From assembly GCF_003260205.1 (NCBI RefSeq), contig NZ_QERF01000002.1:124001-188000 (forward strand): 64,000 nt of DNA, in the 5' to 3' direction. The position numbers were made by a program, and so were the translations under genes. The first letter of the stretch is position 1. Each line of letters begins with the position of its first letter. The notes beneath the pieces are model-generated. The model did no database searches, was not told where the DNA came from, and saw only the letters and a program-made list of their open reading frames with translations. Positions 54,642-63,120 of the stretch are shown piece by piece. Source of the stretch: Winogradskyella tangerina. GTDB lineage: Bacteria > Bacteroidota > Bacteroidia > Flavobacteriales > Flavobacteriaceae.

Positions 54642-55712
54642 ATGACATCCATTACAACAAAAAATGCTGTAGTTCATTTTAATGAGCAGGTTTATGAAGA
54701 ATTGAATGCTTATATCAAATCTTCGAGTCCTTCTAAAATTTTCATATTGGTAGACACAAATACGCACGAGTATTGTCTTCCGCAGTTTTTAGCAAAGCTT
54801 GAGAATGGTGATATTGTCGTTGAAGTTATGGAAATGCCTGAAGGCGAGGATCATAAAACCATAGACATTTGCACAGGTGTCTGGGAAGCACTTTCAGAAT
54901 ATCATGCCGATCGAAAAAGTCTACTTATAAACCTTGGTGGCGGCGTTGTAACGGACCTTGGTGGATTTGTGGCAAGTACCTATATGAGAGGAATCGATTA
55001 TATTAATGTCCCTACCTCTCTATTAGCTATGGTTGATGCCTCAGTCGGTGGAAAAACAGGTGTAGATCTCGGTGCGCTCAAAAATCAAATTGGTGTTATT
55101 AGCGAAGGAAGCATGGTTTTAGTAGATACATCATATCTCGAAACATTACCACAAAATCACATGGTTTCGGGCTATGCTGAAATGCTGAAACATGGACTCA
55201 TTGCAGATAAAGCCTATTGGGAGCGACTAGTAAACCTTCAGGATTTAGATATTTCAGATCTCGATAAATTAATATACGATTCGGTGGTTATTAAAAATAA
55301 AGTGGTTACCGAAGATCCCACAGAGCAAGGGCTGAGGAAAATTCTGAATTTCGGGCATACACTAGGCCATGCCATTGAGAGCTACTTTTTAGGTAATGCA
55401 GATAAAACACCATTACTTCATGGTGAAGCTATCGCTTTGGGAATGCTTCTAGAAGCCTACCTTTCAGTAAAAAGTACCGGATTATCAACTTCTGAATACG
55501 AAGAAATTAAAACAGGTATACTCAATACCTTTTCAAAAGTTGAAATTACTGAAGCCGATCAGAAAATAATAATCAACTTACTGATGCACGACAAGAAAAA
55601 CAGTCATGGTAAGGTGAAATTTGTTCTTTTAGAAGCAATCGGCCAGCCAAAGATCAACTGTGAAGTAAGCAATGATTTAATTCTAGAGGCTTTCGCTGAC
55701 TTTAATTCTTAG
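54642..55712 (+). CDS. aroB: 3-dehydroquinate synthase AroB
   Basis: Second shikimate-pathway enzyme. I start at ATG 54642 (MTSITTKNAVVHF), 356 residues; an upstream ATG at 54561 adds 27 residues rich in Phe and Lys with no family similarity. Motifs: LLINLGGGVVTDLGGFVASTYMRGIDYINVPTSLLAMVDASVGGKTGVDLG, SGYAEMLKHGL, and zinc/NAD-site LNFGHTLGHAIES and LLHGEAIALGM. The stop overlaps the convergent DinB-like gene by 4 bp. Confidence 0.97.
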   Translation: MTSITTKNAVVHFNEQVYEELNAYIKSSSPSKIFILVDTNTHEYCLPQFLAKLENGDIVVEVMEMPEGEDHKTIDICTGVWEALSEYHADRKSLLINLGGGVVTDLGGFVASTYMRGIDYINVPTSLLAMVDASVGGKTGVDLGALKNQIGVISEGSMVLVDTSYLETLPQNHMVSGYAEMLKHGLIADKAYWERLVNLQDLDISDLDKLIYDSVVIKNKVVTEDPTEQGLRKILNFGHTLGHAIESYFLGNADKTPLLHGEAIALGMLLEAYLSVKSTGLSTSEYEEIKTGILNTFSKVEITEADQKIIINLLMHDKKNSHGKVKFVLLEAIGQPKINCEVSNDLILEAFADFNS

Positions 55713-56224
55713 AGGTAACGTGTTTTTATAACCTCAATGTGATGGTTTTCATGTCCGGTTATGATATACCCTAATGCCCTTACAGAAATTGGTGCACCGC
55801 TAGCCTCACCAACTCGCTGTTGAGACGTTCTGTCAAAACTATCGAATAAAGAGATTGTCGCTTTTCTAACACTTTCATATTCTTGAACAAGACTTTCGAA
55901 CGATCGATTAGAGGCATTTGATTTAATCACATAATCATTTTGTTCAAAACCAGCTAATGGCGTTTGATCTCCTCTGGCAATCCGCAAGGCTCTATAGGCA
56001 AAAATCCGCTCGGTATCAATGATATGAAGTAATACCTCCTTAATCGTCCACTTTCCTTCAGCATAGGCATAATTGTGTTTGCGCTTTGGAATTTCAGACA
56101 GAAAATCGCTAACGGTTTGAAGATTACTTTTTAGACCTTCAACAATAACTGTGCCTGTAGCTTTATCTATGTATGCCTTATAATATGGGTGATACTCTGA
56201 TGCATCTAATTGGTTTGAAATCAT
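55709..56224 (-). CDS. DinB-superfamily four-helix protein
   Basis: 171 residues with the metal-binding His pattern of DinB/YfiT-like proteins: KWTIKEVLLHIIDTERIFAYRALRIARGD and YIITGHENHHIEVIKTRY at the end. Members act as thiol-dependent transferases or are of unknown function; no substrate can be assigned. A terminator of the upstream lrp-like gene lies just before it. Confidence 0.85.
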   Translation of the reverse strand: MISNQLDASEYHPYYKAYIDKATGTVIVEGLKSNLQTVSDFLSEIPKRKHNYAYAEGKWTIKEVLLHIIDTERIFAYRALRIARGDQTPLAGFEQNDYVIKSNASNRSFESLVQEYESVRKATISLFDSFDRTSQQRVGEASGAPISVRALGYIITGHENHHIEVIKTRYL

Positions 56225-56239
56225 AATCCTTTGGGAAAT

Positions 56240-56270
56240 AAAAAACCCTTAACAAAATTGCTAAGGGTTT
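56240..56270 (-). terminator. Rho-independent terminator after the Lrp/AsnC gene
   Basis: On the minus strand AAACCCTTA pairs with TAAGGGTTT around a 10-nt loop, followed by TTTATT. It sits 18 bp after the regulator stop and only 16 bp before the DinB-like start, so DinB needs its own promoter or read-through. Confidence 0.75.
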
Positions 56271-56288
56271 AAATATATCGACTTTTAC

Positions 56289-56768
56289 TTATAGTTCGTT
56301 AAAAATGGTATGCATTAGGCGTTTTTTGTCGTTAATGCTTTCTTCAAGCGATATCATGGTCTCAGTTCTGTAAACACCTTCAATATCATCTAGCATAAAA
56401 ATTATGTCCTTTGCATGCATGGTATCGCGTGCGCGAATTTTACAGAAAATATTGAATTTTCCTGTGGTAATATGAGCAACTGTTACATATGGTATACTTT
56501 CAATGCGCTCTAAAACAAATTTTGTTTGTGATGTATTCTGAAGAAAAACACCAACATAAGCGATAAATGAATATCCTAATTTTTTATAATCTAAAGTTAG
56601 AGAAGAACCTTTAATAATTCCTGCTTCTTCCATCTTCTTAACTCGAACGTGAACTGTACCTGCAGAAATCAATAATTTTTTTGCAATATCCGTAAATGGA
56701 ATACGCGTATTATCGATAAGCATGTCTAGGATTTGGTGGTCAACTTCGTCTAATTTAAACTTTGCCAT
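56289..56768 (-). CDS. Lrp/AsnC-family transcriptional regulator
   Basis: 159 residues from the ATG at 56766-56768 (MAKFKLDEVDHQILDMLIDN); the longer frame to 56819 is unlikely because it crosses the promoter box. N-terminal HTH (TRIPFTDIAKKLLISAGTVHVRVKKMEEAGIIKG) and a RAM ligand-binding domain (TVAHITTGKFNIFCKIRARDTMHAKDII) are present. Family members sense amino acids and form octamers. Its targets are unknown. Confidence 0.93.
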   Translation of the reverse strand: MAKFKLDEVDHQILDMLIDNTRIPFTDIAKKLLISAGTVHVRVKKMEEAGIIKGSSLTLDYKKLGYSFIAYVGVFLQNTSQTKFVLERIESIPYVTVAHITTGKFNIFCKIRARDTMHAKDIIFMLDDIEGVYRTETMISLEESINDKKRLMHTIFNEL

Positions 56769-56793
56769 AATTGTATAATCTTTAAACTTTATG

Positions 56794-56801
56794 CAAAAAT
56801 A
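56794..56801 (-). promoter_or_regulatory. Putative -7 promoter box for the Lrp/AsnC gene (TATTTTTG)
   Basis: Exact TAnnTTTG on the minus strand, 25 bp before the regulator ATG. It supports the shorter start. Confidence 0.55.
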
Positions 56802-56842
56802 AAGGATTTTTATTAGCAATTACGCATTGAAAAAGAGTTTTT

Positions 56843-57988
56843 TTAGGGTTTTAGTACGATTTTTTCATTATTTATCAATACGAAATCGTTTTCGTTAGTA
56901 ACTTTTATCTCTGAATTATTTTGAGATTTTACAAGTTGACCACGCGCATTAATTTCTCTATGACCAAAAAATTCATCAAGTTTTGAAATTTTTTCAACCG
57001 TTGGAACAAATTCAATTTTACCATTCTTTAATAGTTCTACATATTGAATTGCAATGTCTACAACATCAGATTCACTTTCAGATATGCGGGCGTTTCTAAT
57101 TATGATATCATAAAACTGTTTGCCGTTTTCTGGAATTTTAAAATAATCCTCGTGGTTGAGATTATTCATGCCTTCAGAAATAACACCTAAACCTTTTAAA
57201 ATAGCCATAAACATGAAGTAGCGCACTTCTTCCCTATCGTAATCGTTAGGTAAATGTCCAGCTTCAAATAAAATGGTTGGAATTCCAAAACTCTGAAATG
57301 TATCCCCAACACAGTTTAAATTAAATCCATCATTGTATCTCGCTACTCCATTCGGAATCTCCTCCTGAAGTAATTGGTTGATCCCAATAATGATCTGCAT
57401 TGCAACCTTTCGATTAGGCGTTATGCTACGTGCTTCATCTTGAGCTGGTGATAAAAACGAAACTGTTGATGATATGTTTGTGTTTCCGACATTATAAATG
57501 GTGCGTTGGCCATGTAAATTAAAACAATAATCAGGCTTAAATTTATCATAAACAGCCCTTAAAACCTTACTCTCCGCCTGTGAGAGCTCTTGGGCGTCTC
57601 TATTAAGATCAATAGCATTTGCGTTTAAACGTGTGTAGCGCTCAGCCCCATCAGGATTTAATATAGGTATTACCAACAGCGTACAGGCCTCTAAAATAGA
57701 ATTTGGAACAGTGTTATTAGTGAGAAATAGATTAAAACAATCAAATAATGCCTTGGTTGTCGTTGATTCGTTACCATGCATCTGAGACCATAAAAGTACT
57801 TTTCTTGGTCCGTTTCCAAATCTTAAACTATAGATGGGACGTTTTTCTTCGGAATTACCAACGACAGAAACTAGAGACTTCGGAAATTCTAATAAGCAGT
57901 TTTCAATATCAGAATTGGTAATATATCGGCCTTTTAATTGGGCTTCTTTTACCAACGAATACAAACTTTTGAGATGACTGATTTTCAT
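56843..57988 (-). CDS. M14-family zinc carboxypeptidase
   Basis: 381 residues. Zinc ligands appear in WSQMHGNESTTTKAL (HxxE at about residue 70) and NLHGQR (His at about 160); substrate-binding LNPDGAERYTRLNANAIDLNRDAQ follows the M14 pattern, and FEAGHLPNDYDREEV resembles the catalytic-Glu region. No signal peptide is evident, so it is probably cytoplasmic. Its start lies next to palindromic sites shared with the divergent XRE regulator. Confidence 0.88.
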   Translation of the reverse strand: MKISHLKSLYSLVKEAQLKGRYITNSDIENCLLEFPKSLVSVVGNSEEKRPIYSLRFGNGPRKVLLWSQMHGNESTTTKALFDCFNLFLTNNTVPNSILEACTLLVIPILNPDGAERYTRLNANAIDLNRDAQELSQAESKVLRAVYDKFKPDYCFNLHGQRTIYNVGNTNISSTVSFLSPAQDEARSITPNRKVAMQIIIGINQLLQEEIPNGVARYNDGFNLNCVGDTFQSFGIPTILFEAGHLPNDYDREEVRYFMFMAILKGLGVISEGMNNLNHEDYFKIPENGKQFYDIIIRNARISESESDVVDIAIQYVELLKNGKIEFVPTVEKISKLDEFFGHREINARGQLVKSQNNSEIKVTNENDFVLINNEKIVLKP

Positions 57989-58007
57989 TTAGAAATTTTA
58001 GCTGTTA

Positions 58008-58015
58008 CAAATGTA
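58008..58015 (-). promoter_or_regulatory. Putative -7 box for the M14 gene, inside a palindrome (TACATTTG)
   Basis: Exact TAnnTTTG on the minus strand 20 bp before the carboxypeptidase start, embedded in palindrome 58004-58017, so a repressor bound there would block this promoter. Confidence 0.5.
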
Positions 58016-58229
58016 ACTATTTGATTATTTACAATTGTAAACAGTCAATTGTGATTCTAGTGTTACATAAGTATACAGATGAGTCACAATTGTAGCTAAG
58101 GTATAATGTTGGCTTTGAATTATTTTCAATAGGTTTATTTTATTTTTTATATAATATTGTATTTCAGTTTATTATATAATTTTAATAAAGTATTAATTTA
58201 ATTATATTGGACGTTTCAAACCTTTATTA

Positions 58230-58260
58230 TTGTCTTTTGAAATACTATTGTTTATTTTTG
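58230..58260 (+). promoter_or_regulatory. Putative promoter of the XRE regulator (TTG-N20-TATTTTTG)
   Basis: -33 TTG at 58230-58232 and -7 TATTTTTG at 58253-58260 with the spacing expected for the Bacteroidota primary sigma factor, 31 bp before the ATG. Confidence 0.6.
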
Positions 58261-58291
58261 TAACGTTATTTATAAGGATAACCTGTTTACA

Positions 58292-58657
58292 ATGATAAAC
58301 TCTGCCGATTTTACTATTCGACTTCAAAAAGTCATTGATTTTTACGACGAGACCGCCTCAAGTTTTGCCGAAAAAATTGGTGTGCAGCGCTCTAGTATTT
58401 CACATATTCTTTCAGGCCGAAATAAGCCAAGTTTAGATTTTGTGATGAAGGTGCTACACTCCTATCCAGAAGTAGAATTATACTGGTTACTAAATGGCAA
58501 GGGCAGTTTCCCTAAAATAGATTCTGCTCCGAGTACTGAACATTCAACGACAAATTTTTCTGAAGACCTACCCGATAATCCGTCTACTACAGATTCAGAA
58601 ATTGAAAAAATCGTGATCTTTTATAAGGACGGTACTTTTAAAAGTTACAAGCCTTAA
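58292..58657 (+). CDS. XRE-family helix-turn-helix regulator
   Basis: 121 residues: N-terminal HTH_3 domain (ETASSFAEKIGVQRSSISHILSGRNKPSLDFVMKVLHSYPEVELYWLLNGKGS, residues about 19-72), then a Ser/Thr-rich linker and a short C-terminal strand (KIVIFYKDGTFKSYKP). It resembles regulators that bind palindromes as dimers. It probably represses itself and perhaps the divergent M14 gene through the palindromes in the shared region; this is inferred. Confidence 0.9.
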   Translation: MINSADFTIRLQKVIDFYDETASSFAEKIGVQRSSISHILSGRNKPSLDFVMKVLHSYPEVELYWLLNGKGSFPKIDSAPSTEHSTTNFSEDLPDNPSTTDSEIEKIVIFYKDGTFKSYKP

Positions 58658-58674
58658 TATTCAATTTACTAGAG

Positions 58675-58682
58675 TATCTTTG
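58675..58682 (+). promoter_or_regulatory. Putative -7 promoter box for the small lipoprotein gene (TATCTTTG)
   Basis: Exact TAnnTTTG match 15 bp before the lipoprotein ATG. Confidence 0.55.
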
Positions 58683-58696
58683 CACAAACTGTAAGG

Positions 58697-59086
58697 ATGA
58701 AGCGTTTAATTATACTCTATTTTTTTCTATCATTAACCAGCTGTTACGAGGTAGAACGAAACTGCAATGACTTTAAAACTGGGGAGTTTGAGTTTAAATA
58801 CATACTCGACGGTGAGGAGAAAACCGGGCGATTTGTAAGAACAGACTCTCTAAATATAGACTACTACGAAGACACCATTGACACCTCTTCTGTGCGTTGG
58901 ATTAATGATTGCGAGTTTATCCTTAAAAAAATTAATCCCAAAACCAATGCTGAAAAAGAGGCTATACATATGAAGATTTTGTCAACAGATGGTATGTCCT
59001 CATACACCTTTGAATATAAATTAGCAGTGAAAAAACCTAATCGCCCATCGAGAGTGGAAAAAGGTGTTGCTTACAAGATTAACTAG
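58697..59086 (+). CDS. Small lipoprotein, unknown (often mislabelled as DNA topoisomerase IV)
   Basis: 129 residues with a lipoprotein signal (RLIILYFFLSLTSCYE, lipobox Cys16). The mature part has about six strands (TGEFEFKYILDGEEKTGRFVRTD, SSVRWINDCEFILKKINPK, AIHMKILSTDGMSSYTFEYKL). Homologues in Flavobacteriia are, from recall, sometimes named topoisomerase IV, apparently because they lie near parC; the sequence has no topoisomerase feature. TerC starts 5 bp downstream. Confidence 0.8.
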   Translation: MKRLIILYFFLSLTSCYEVERNCNDFKTGEFEFKYILDGEEKTGRFVRTDSLNIDYYEDTIDTSSVRWINDCEFILKKINPKTNAEKEAIHMKILSTDGMSSYTFEYKLAVKKPNRPSRVEKGVAYKIN

Positions 59087-59091
59087 AGACT

Positions 59092-59892
59092 ATGTTAGAC
59101 TTTTTACTTTCGTCAGACGCAATACTGGCATTACTGACATTAACCTTTTTAGAGATTATCCTCGGAATAGATAATATCGTTTTTATTTCTATTGCAGCCA
59201 ACAAACTCCCAGAAAATCAACGAAGCAAGGCCACCAACATTGGTTTAATACTAGCAATGGTACAACGTATTGTACTACTGTTCTTTGTCTCCTTCTTAAT
59301 TGGATTAAGCGAACCTTTTTACACCTACAAATCAAATTGGTTGAACGTAGCTCTGAGCTGGCAATCCATTATACTATTTGCTGGTGGTTTATTTCTACTA
59401 TATAAAAGTACCGTCGAAATCAGGGAAAAAGTCGAAGAGCCCAGTCATGGAGAAGACACTCTTAAATCAAAAACGTTTAGATCGCTTTCTCATGCTATTA
59501 CTCAGATCTTAATTATCGACTTTATTTTCTCTGTAGATTCTATTTTAACGGCTGTTGGTATGACTAACGGTCTTCATCCCAACTCTAACTACACTTTGGT
59601 ATTAATGATTATTGCTGTGGTTATTTCAATTATCGTTATGATAGCATTTGCTAACCCAATACGGAAATTCATCGATAAGAATCCAAGTATGCAAATTTTG
59701 GGTCTCGCCTTCTTAATTCTGATCGGTTTTATGCTTATCACAGAGGCAGCACACCTTTCACATACAGAGTTCTTTGGCAAAACTGTAGGTGCCATTCCGA
59801 AAGGCTATTTATATTTTGCGATTGCCTTTTCTCTATTTGTAGAATTCTTAAATCTGAAAACGGTACGAAAAAGACGAGCTAAAAAGCAATAG
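59092..59892 (+). CDS. TerC-family integral membrane protein
   Basis: 266 residues and about seven helices with the TerC signature: LLSSDAILALLTLTFLEIILGIDNIVFISI (Asp-rich metal site) and HAITQILIIDFIFSVDSILTAVGMT. TerC proteins are thought to export manganese or supply metal to exoenzymes at the membrane. Gene starts 5 bp after the lipoprotein, so both probably share a transcript. Convergent with parC. Confidence 0.9.
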   Translation: MLDFLLSSDAILALLTLTFLEIILGIDNIVFISIAANKLPENQRSKATNIGLILAMVQRIVLLFFVSFLIGLSEPFYTYKSNWLNVALSWQSIILFAGGLFLLYKSTVEIREKVEEPSHGEDTLKSKTFRSLSHAITQILIIDFIFSVDSILTAVGMTNGLHPNSNYTLVLMIIAVVISIIVMIAFANPIRKFIDKNPSMQILGLAFLILIGFMLITEAAHLSHTEFFGKTVGAIPKGYLYFAIAFSLFVEFLNLKTVRKRRAKKQ

Positions 59893-59958
59893 AACATTTT
59901 ATTTATTCCGCAGGACTGAAATTTTAAGTTATTTTGAGCTAAGTGTAACAAATTTCTA

Positions 59959-62646
59959 CTAGAAGAGCGTCACCTGACCCGAATCGTCAACATCGAGATC
60001 TTCGTCATCTTGACTATTTGATGCCTCATCTTTAGTTGTCGATTTCTGCTGCTCCGCATCACTATTTTTTTCCACATTTAAATCTACAGTTACCGTTTCT
60101 TCATCAACAACTTCTAGTTCGTCAGCGTGCACTTCTTCGGGAGCTTCAAAAGGCAATGGATCTAATTGATTTATCTGATTTATTTTTTCTTTAGTTAGTT
60201 GATTTCCAAGTGCATTAATCCCTTTTACTGCAATAAATTCTTCAAGATTAACCTCCATGTTAGGCTTACGATCTTTTCCTCTAGATTTGGTAAATTCTAC
60301 CTCAACCATTGGGCGCCATTCGGTTGAAACAATTTCTAGCTGAGAATCGGGATGACTAGAAATAAAAGACTCTTCTCGCCCTTCATTTTCAATCAAGAAT
60401 CGCTTGACATAATAACGTTCTTTTTCACCGTCGTAATAAATGGCCGAAATTGGTTTTTTTGGAAGCCACTTTTCAAGGACGATCATATCGCTATCAAAAT
60501 GCGTGGTCAATTCAGGAATAATAGTTTTTACAATACCCGATTGCGTTATCACCAACAAGCGGTCTTCACCTCTAAATTCTCCAATTAACTCGCCGCGCTC
60601 ATCAACATTAAGGCGTTGCACTGCATCATCGAACCAAATCTTACGAGGTTTTAATGTAGAAACTCCCTTTTCTTTTAATTCAATACGCTTAACTGAGTAT
60701 TTGGTTACCAAATTTCCTTTAGACGTCCGGCCTTTAATAAGGATATCGGCAAAATTGAGATCCCATTTCAGTTTCTTAATACTTCCTACCTGGCGAAGCA
60801 AAACCGTCACTACTTCAGCCTCACCATTTGGATTTGCTGAGAAATACCAGACCACAGAACCCTTGTTTCCATTTGTGAGGTCGTACTCCCGATCGCGGGT
60901 AATGCTAGTAACAGCAAAACGTTTCACATAAGACGGACCACCCTTACCATCGCGATAGATCATGTTGTAAATGGTACGCTTGTCTTTCTTTTTAAATACC
61001 GCTACATGAATGATATTCTTACCAACAAAGGTTTTAGAATCCACCTTAGTCACCATCATTTTACCTTCCTTGGTAAAGACAATTATATCATCGATATCAC
61101 TACAATCCGCCACGTACTCATCGCGTCGCAAAGAAGTTCCTATAAAGCCTTCCTCTCTATTGACGTAAAGTTTTGTGTTTCTGATAACCACTTTGGTAGC
61201 ATCAACATCATCAAACACGCGCAGTTCGGTTTTACGCTCTTTGCCTTCGCCATAATCTTTTTTAAGTCTTTCGAAATAGGCAATTGCATATGCAATGAGG
61301 TTGGCTAAATGATGCTTAACCTCAGCGATTTGATCTTCTAAAGCATCGATTTTTTGTTGAGCCTTATCAATATCGAATTTAGAAATACGCTTAATTCTTA
61401 TTTCTGTAAGCCTAACGATATCGTCTTCAGTCACCTTGCGTTTTAAATGCTTAATATGTGGTTGAAGCCCTTTATCTATTGCGCTTATTACACCTTCCCA
61501 GGTTTCTTCTTCTTCAATATCGCGATAGATTCGGTTTTCGATAAAGATGCGTTCTAAAGATGCAAAGTGCCATTGTTCTTCGTATTCACCGAGTTTTATT
61601 TCTAACTCTTGTTTTAAAAGCTGTACCGTATTATCTGTTGAACGACGTAACATTTCAGAAACACCAACAAAAAATGGCTTGTTCTCTTCGATAACACAAC
61701 CTAAGGGTGAAATTGATGTTTCACAATTTGTAAAGGCGTATAGTGCATCAATGGTCTTATCTGGCGATAACCCGGAAGGTAAATGAATTAATATCTCAAC
61801 CTCAGCTGCCGTATTATCTTCAATACGTTTAATCTTGATCTTCCCTTTATCATTGGCCTTCAAGATCGAATCGATAAGAGATGATGTTGTTGTTCCGAAA
61901 GGAATTTCAGTGATTGCTAGCGTATTTTTATTGATTTGAGAAATCTTTGCGCGCACTCTCACTTTTCCACCTCGCATTCCATCATTATAATTTGAAATAT
62001 CAGCAATTCCGGCCGTTGGAAAGTCTGGTAACAAAGTGAATCGCTTGCCTTTCAAATGCTTAATGGATGCATCTATAAGCTCTAAGAAATTGTGTGGAAG
62101 TATTTTTGTCGAAAGTCCGACCGCAATCCCTTCACCACCTTGTGCCAAAAGCAAAGGAAACATTACAGGTAAATTTATTGGCTCTTTTCGTCTGCCATCA
62201 TAAGAAGCTTGCCACTCCGTGATTTTCGGATTGTAGACTACATCTAAAGCAAACTTAGACAATCGTGCTTCAATGTAACGCGAAGCCGCTGCTCTATCAC
62301 CTGTGAGAATGTTTCCCCAGTTCCCCTGGGTATCAATAAGAAGATCTTTCTGACCTAATTGCACCATAGCATCGGCAATACTAGCATCACCATGCGGATG
62401 GTATTGCATGGTATGCCCAACAATGTTGGCCACCTTATTATAGCGCCCATCATCTAGGTCTTTCATGGAATGCATTATACGTCGCTGCACAGGTTTAAAA
62501 CCGTCTTCGATTGCAGGTACCGCACGTTCTAAGATTACATACGAGGCATAATCCAAGAACCAGTCTTTGTACATTCCGGTAACTTTGGTGATAGTCTCTT
62601 GGTTGCCGTTGTCTTCGTTTAACAACTCATCATGTTCTTCTGTCAT
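59959..62646 (-). CDS. parC: DNA topoisomerase IV subunit A ParC
   Basis: 895 residues. Breakage-reunion domain with YASYVILERAVPAIEDGFKPVQRRIMHSM, YHPHGDASIADAMVQLGQ, the active-site Tyr in AAASRYIEARLS, and ILPHNFLELIDA. It is followed by a coiled coil and a C-terminal domain with beta-pinwheel-like strands (FVGKNIIHVAVFKKKDKRTIYNMIYRDG, GEFRGEDRLLVITQSGIVKT). The GyrA-box QRRGGRG is not seen, so ParC rather than GyrA is supported. An acidic tail ends in DDSGQVTLF. It touches the small membrane protein gene upstream. Confidence 0.92.
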   Translation of the reverse strand: MTEEHDELLNEDNGNQETITKVTGMYKDWFLDYASYVILERAVPAIEDGFKPVQRRIMHSMKDLDDGRYNKVANIVGHTMQYHPHGDASIADAMVQLGQKDLLIDTQGNWGNILTGDRAAASRYIEARLSKFALDVVYNPKITEWQASYDGRRKEPINLPVMFPLLLAQGGEGIAVGLSTKILPHNFLELIDASIKHLKGKRFTLLPDFPTAGIADISNYNDGMRGGKVRVRAKISQINKNTLAITEIPFGTTTSSLIDSILKANDKGKIKIKRIEDNTAAEVEILIHLPSGLSPDKTIDALYAFTNCETSISPLGCVIEENKPFFVGVSEMLRRSTDNTVQLLKQELEIKLGEYEEQWHFASLERIFIENRIYRDIEEEETWEGVISAIDKGLQPHIKHLKRKVTEDDIVRLTEIRIKRISKFDIDKAQQKIDALEDQIAEVKHHLANLIAYAIAYFERLKKDYGEGKERKTELRVFDDVDATKVVIRNTKLYVNREEGFIGTSLRRDEYVADCSDIDDIIVFTKEGKMMVTKVDSKTFVGKNIIHVAVFKKKDKRTIYNMIYRDGKGGPSYVKRFAVTSITRDREYDLTNGNKGSVVWYFSANPNGEAEVVTVLLRQVGSIKKLKWDLNFADILIKGRTSKGNLVTKYSVKRIELKEKGVSTLKPRKIWFDDAVQRLNVDERGELIGEFRGEDRLLVITQSGIVKTIIPELTTHFDSDMIVLEKWLPKKPISAIYYDGEKERYYVKRFLIENEGREESFISSHPDSQLEIVSTEWRPMVEVEFTKSRGKDRKPNMEVNLEEFIAVKGINALGNQLTKEKINQINQLDPLPFEAPEEVHADELEVVDEETVTVDLNVEKNSDAEQQKSTTKDEASNSQDDEDLDVDDSGQVTLF

Positions 62647-63120
62647 CTATCCTTCTTTAAGCTTTCTATTTGCTTTTATTGTTTTTCTTAGCGATTGTCG
62701 TACGTACTTCAATTTCTTAGGTTTGAGAAGTGTGACGTTAAATCGCTCTTTAATTTTTGTTCCGTCATAATTCTTTATGAGAACCACTAAAGATTTATAA
62801 ACGATATAATTTTTTATTTTGAAACCTTCGAGTTGTTGTCTCGAAAATTCTAATTTGTTTTCTCTGTAATTTATATACTCGGTTAAAATTAATCCTTTAT
62901 TGAGTATTACAATTTTTGCACCATCACTATCATATTCGAAATAACCCGCAATCGAATGAAACAGGACTAATATTACAAACAGCCCAAGAATAATGAAGAA
63001 TGTACTATCAACAAAAAAATCGAGGGATTTAAAAACGGTTATCATCAGAATCCCAAAAACTATCAAAACGAAATAGATAGAAACAACCGTATTCTTTACC
63101 TTTCGATTGTCTGTTCTCAT
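62647..63120 (-). CDS. Small membrane protein between parE and parC, unknown
   Basis: 157 residues with two N-terminal helices ([19 protein letters not shown] and [23 protein letters not shown]) and a cytoplasmic beta-rich, basic domain ([47 protein letters not shown]) that looks like a bacterial PH-type fold, a weak impression. It overlaps parE by 4 bp and abuts parC, so it is co-translated with topoisomerase IV. No function is recognised. Confidence 0.7.
   Translation of the reverse strand: MRTDNRKVKNTVVSIYFVLIVFGILMITVFKSLDFFVDSTFFIILGLFVILVLFHSIAGYFEYDSDGAKIVILNKGLILTEYINYRENKLEFSRQQLEGFKIKNYIVYKSLVVLIKNYDGTKIKERFNVTLLKPKKLKYVRQSLRKTIKANRKLKEG

Larger units (their letters stand above)
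57989..58291. promoter_or_regulatory. 303-bp divergent control region with palindromic operator candidates
   Basis: Holds GTTACA-AA-TGTAAC (58004-58017), the perfect palindrome TTTACAATTGTAAA (58028-58041), a half-like CAATTGTGA (58046-58054) and ACAATTGT (58086-58093). The related GTTTACAATGATAAAC (58285-58300) overlaps the XRE start codon. A minus -7 box TACATTTG (58008-58015) lies inside the first palindrome; a plus promoter is TTG (58230-58232), 20-bp spacer, TATTTTTG (58253-58260). Confidence 0.6.

Noticed and set aside
58697-59086. Topoisomerase IV-related protein
   Set aside because: A name recalled for homologues; the sequence is a small lipoprotein with no topoisomerase motif.
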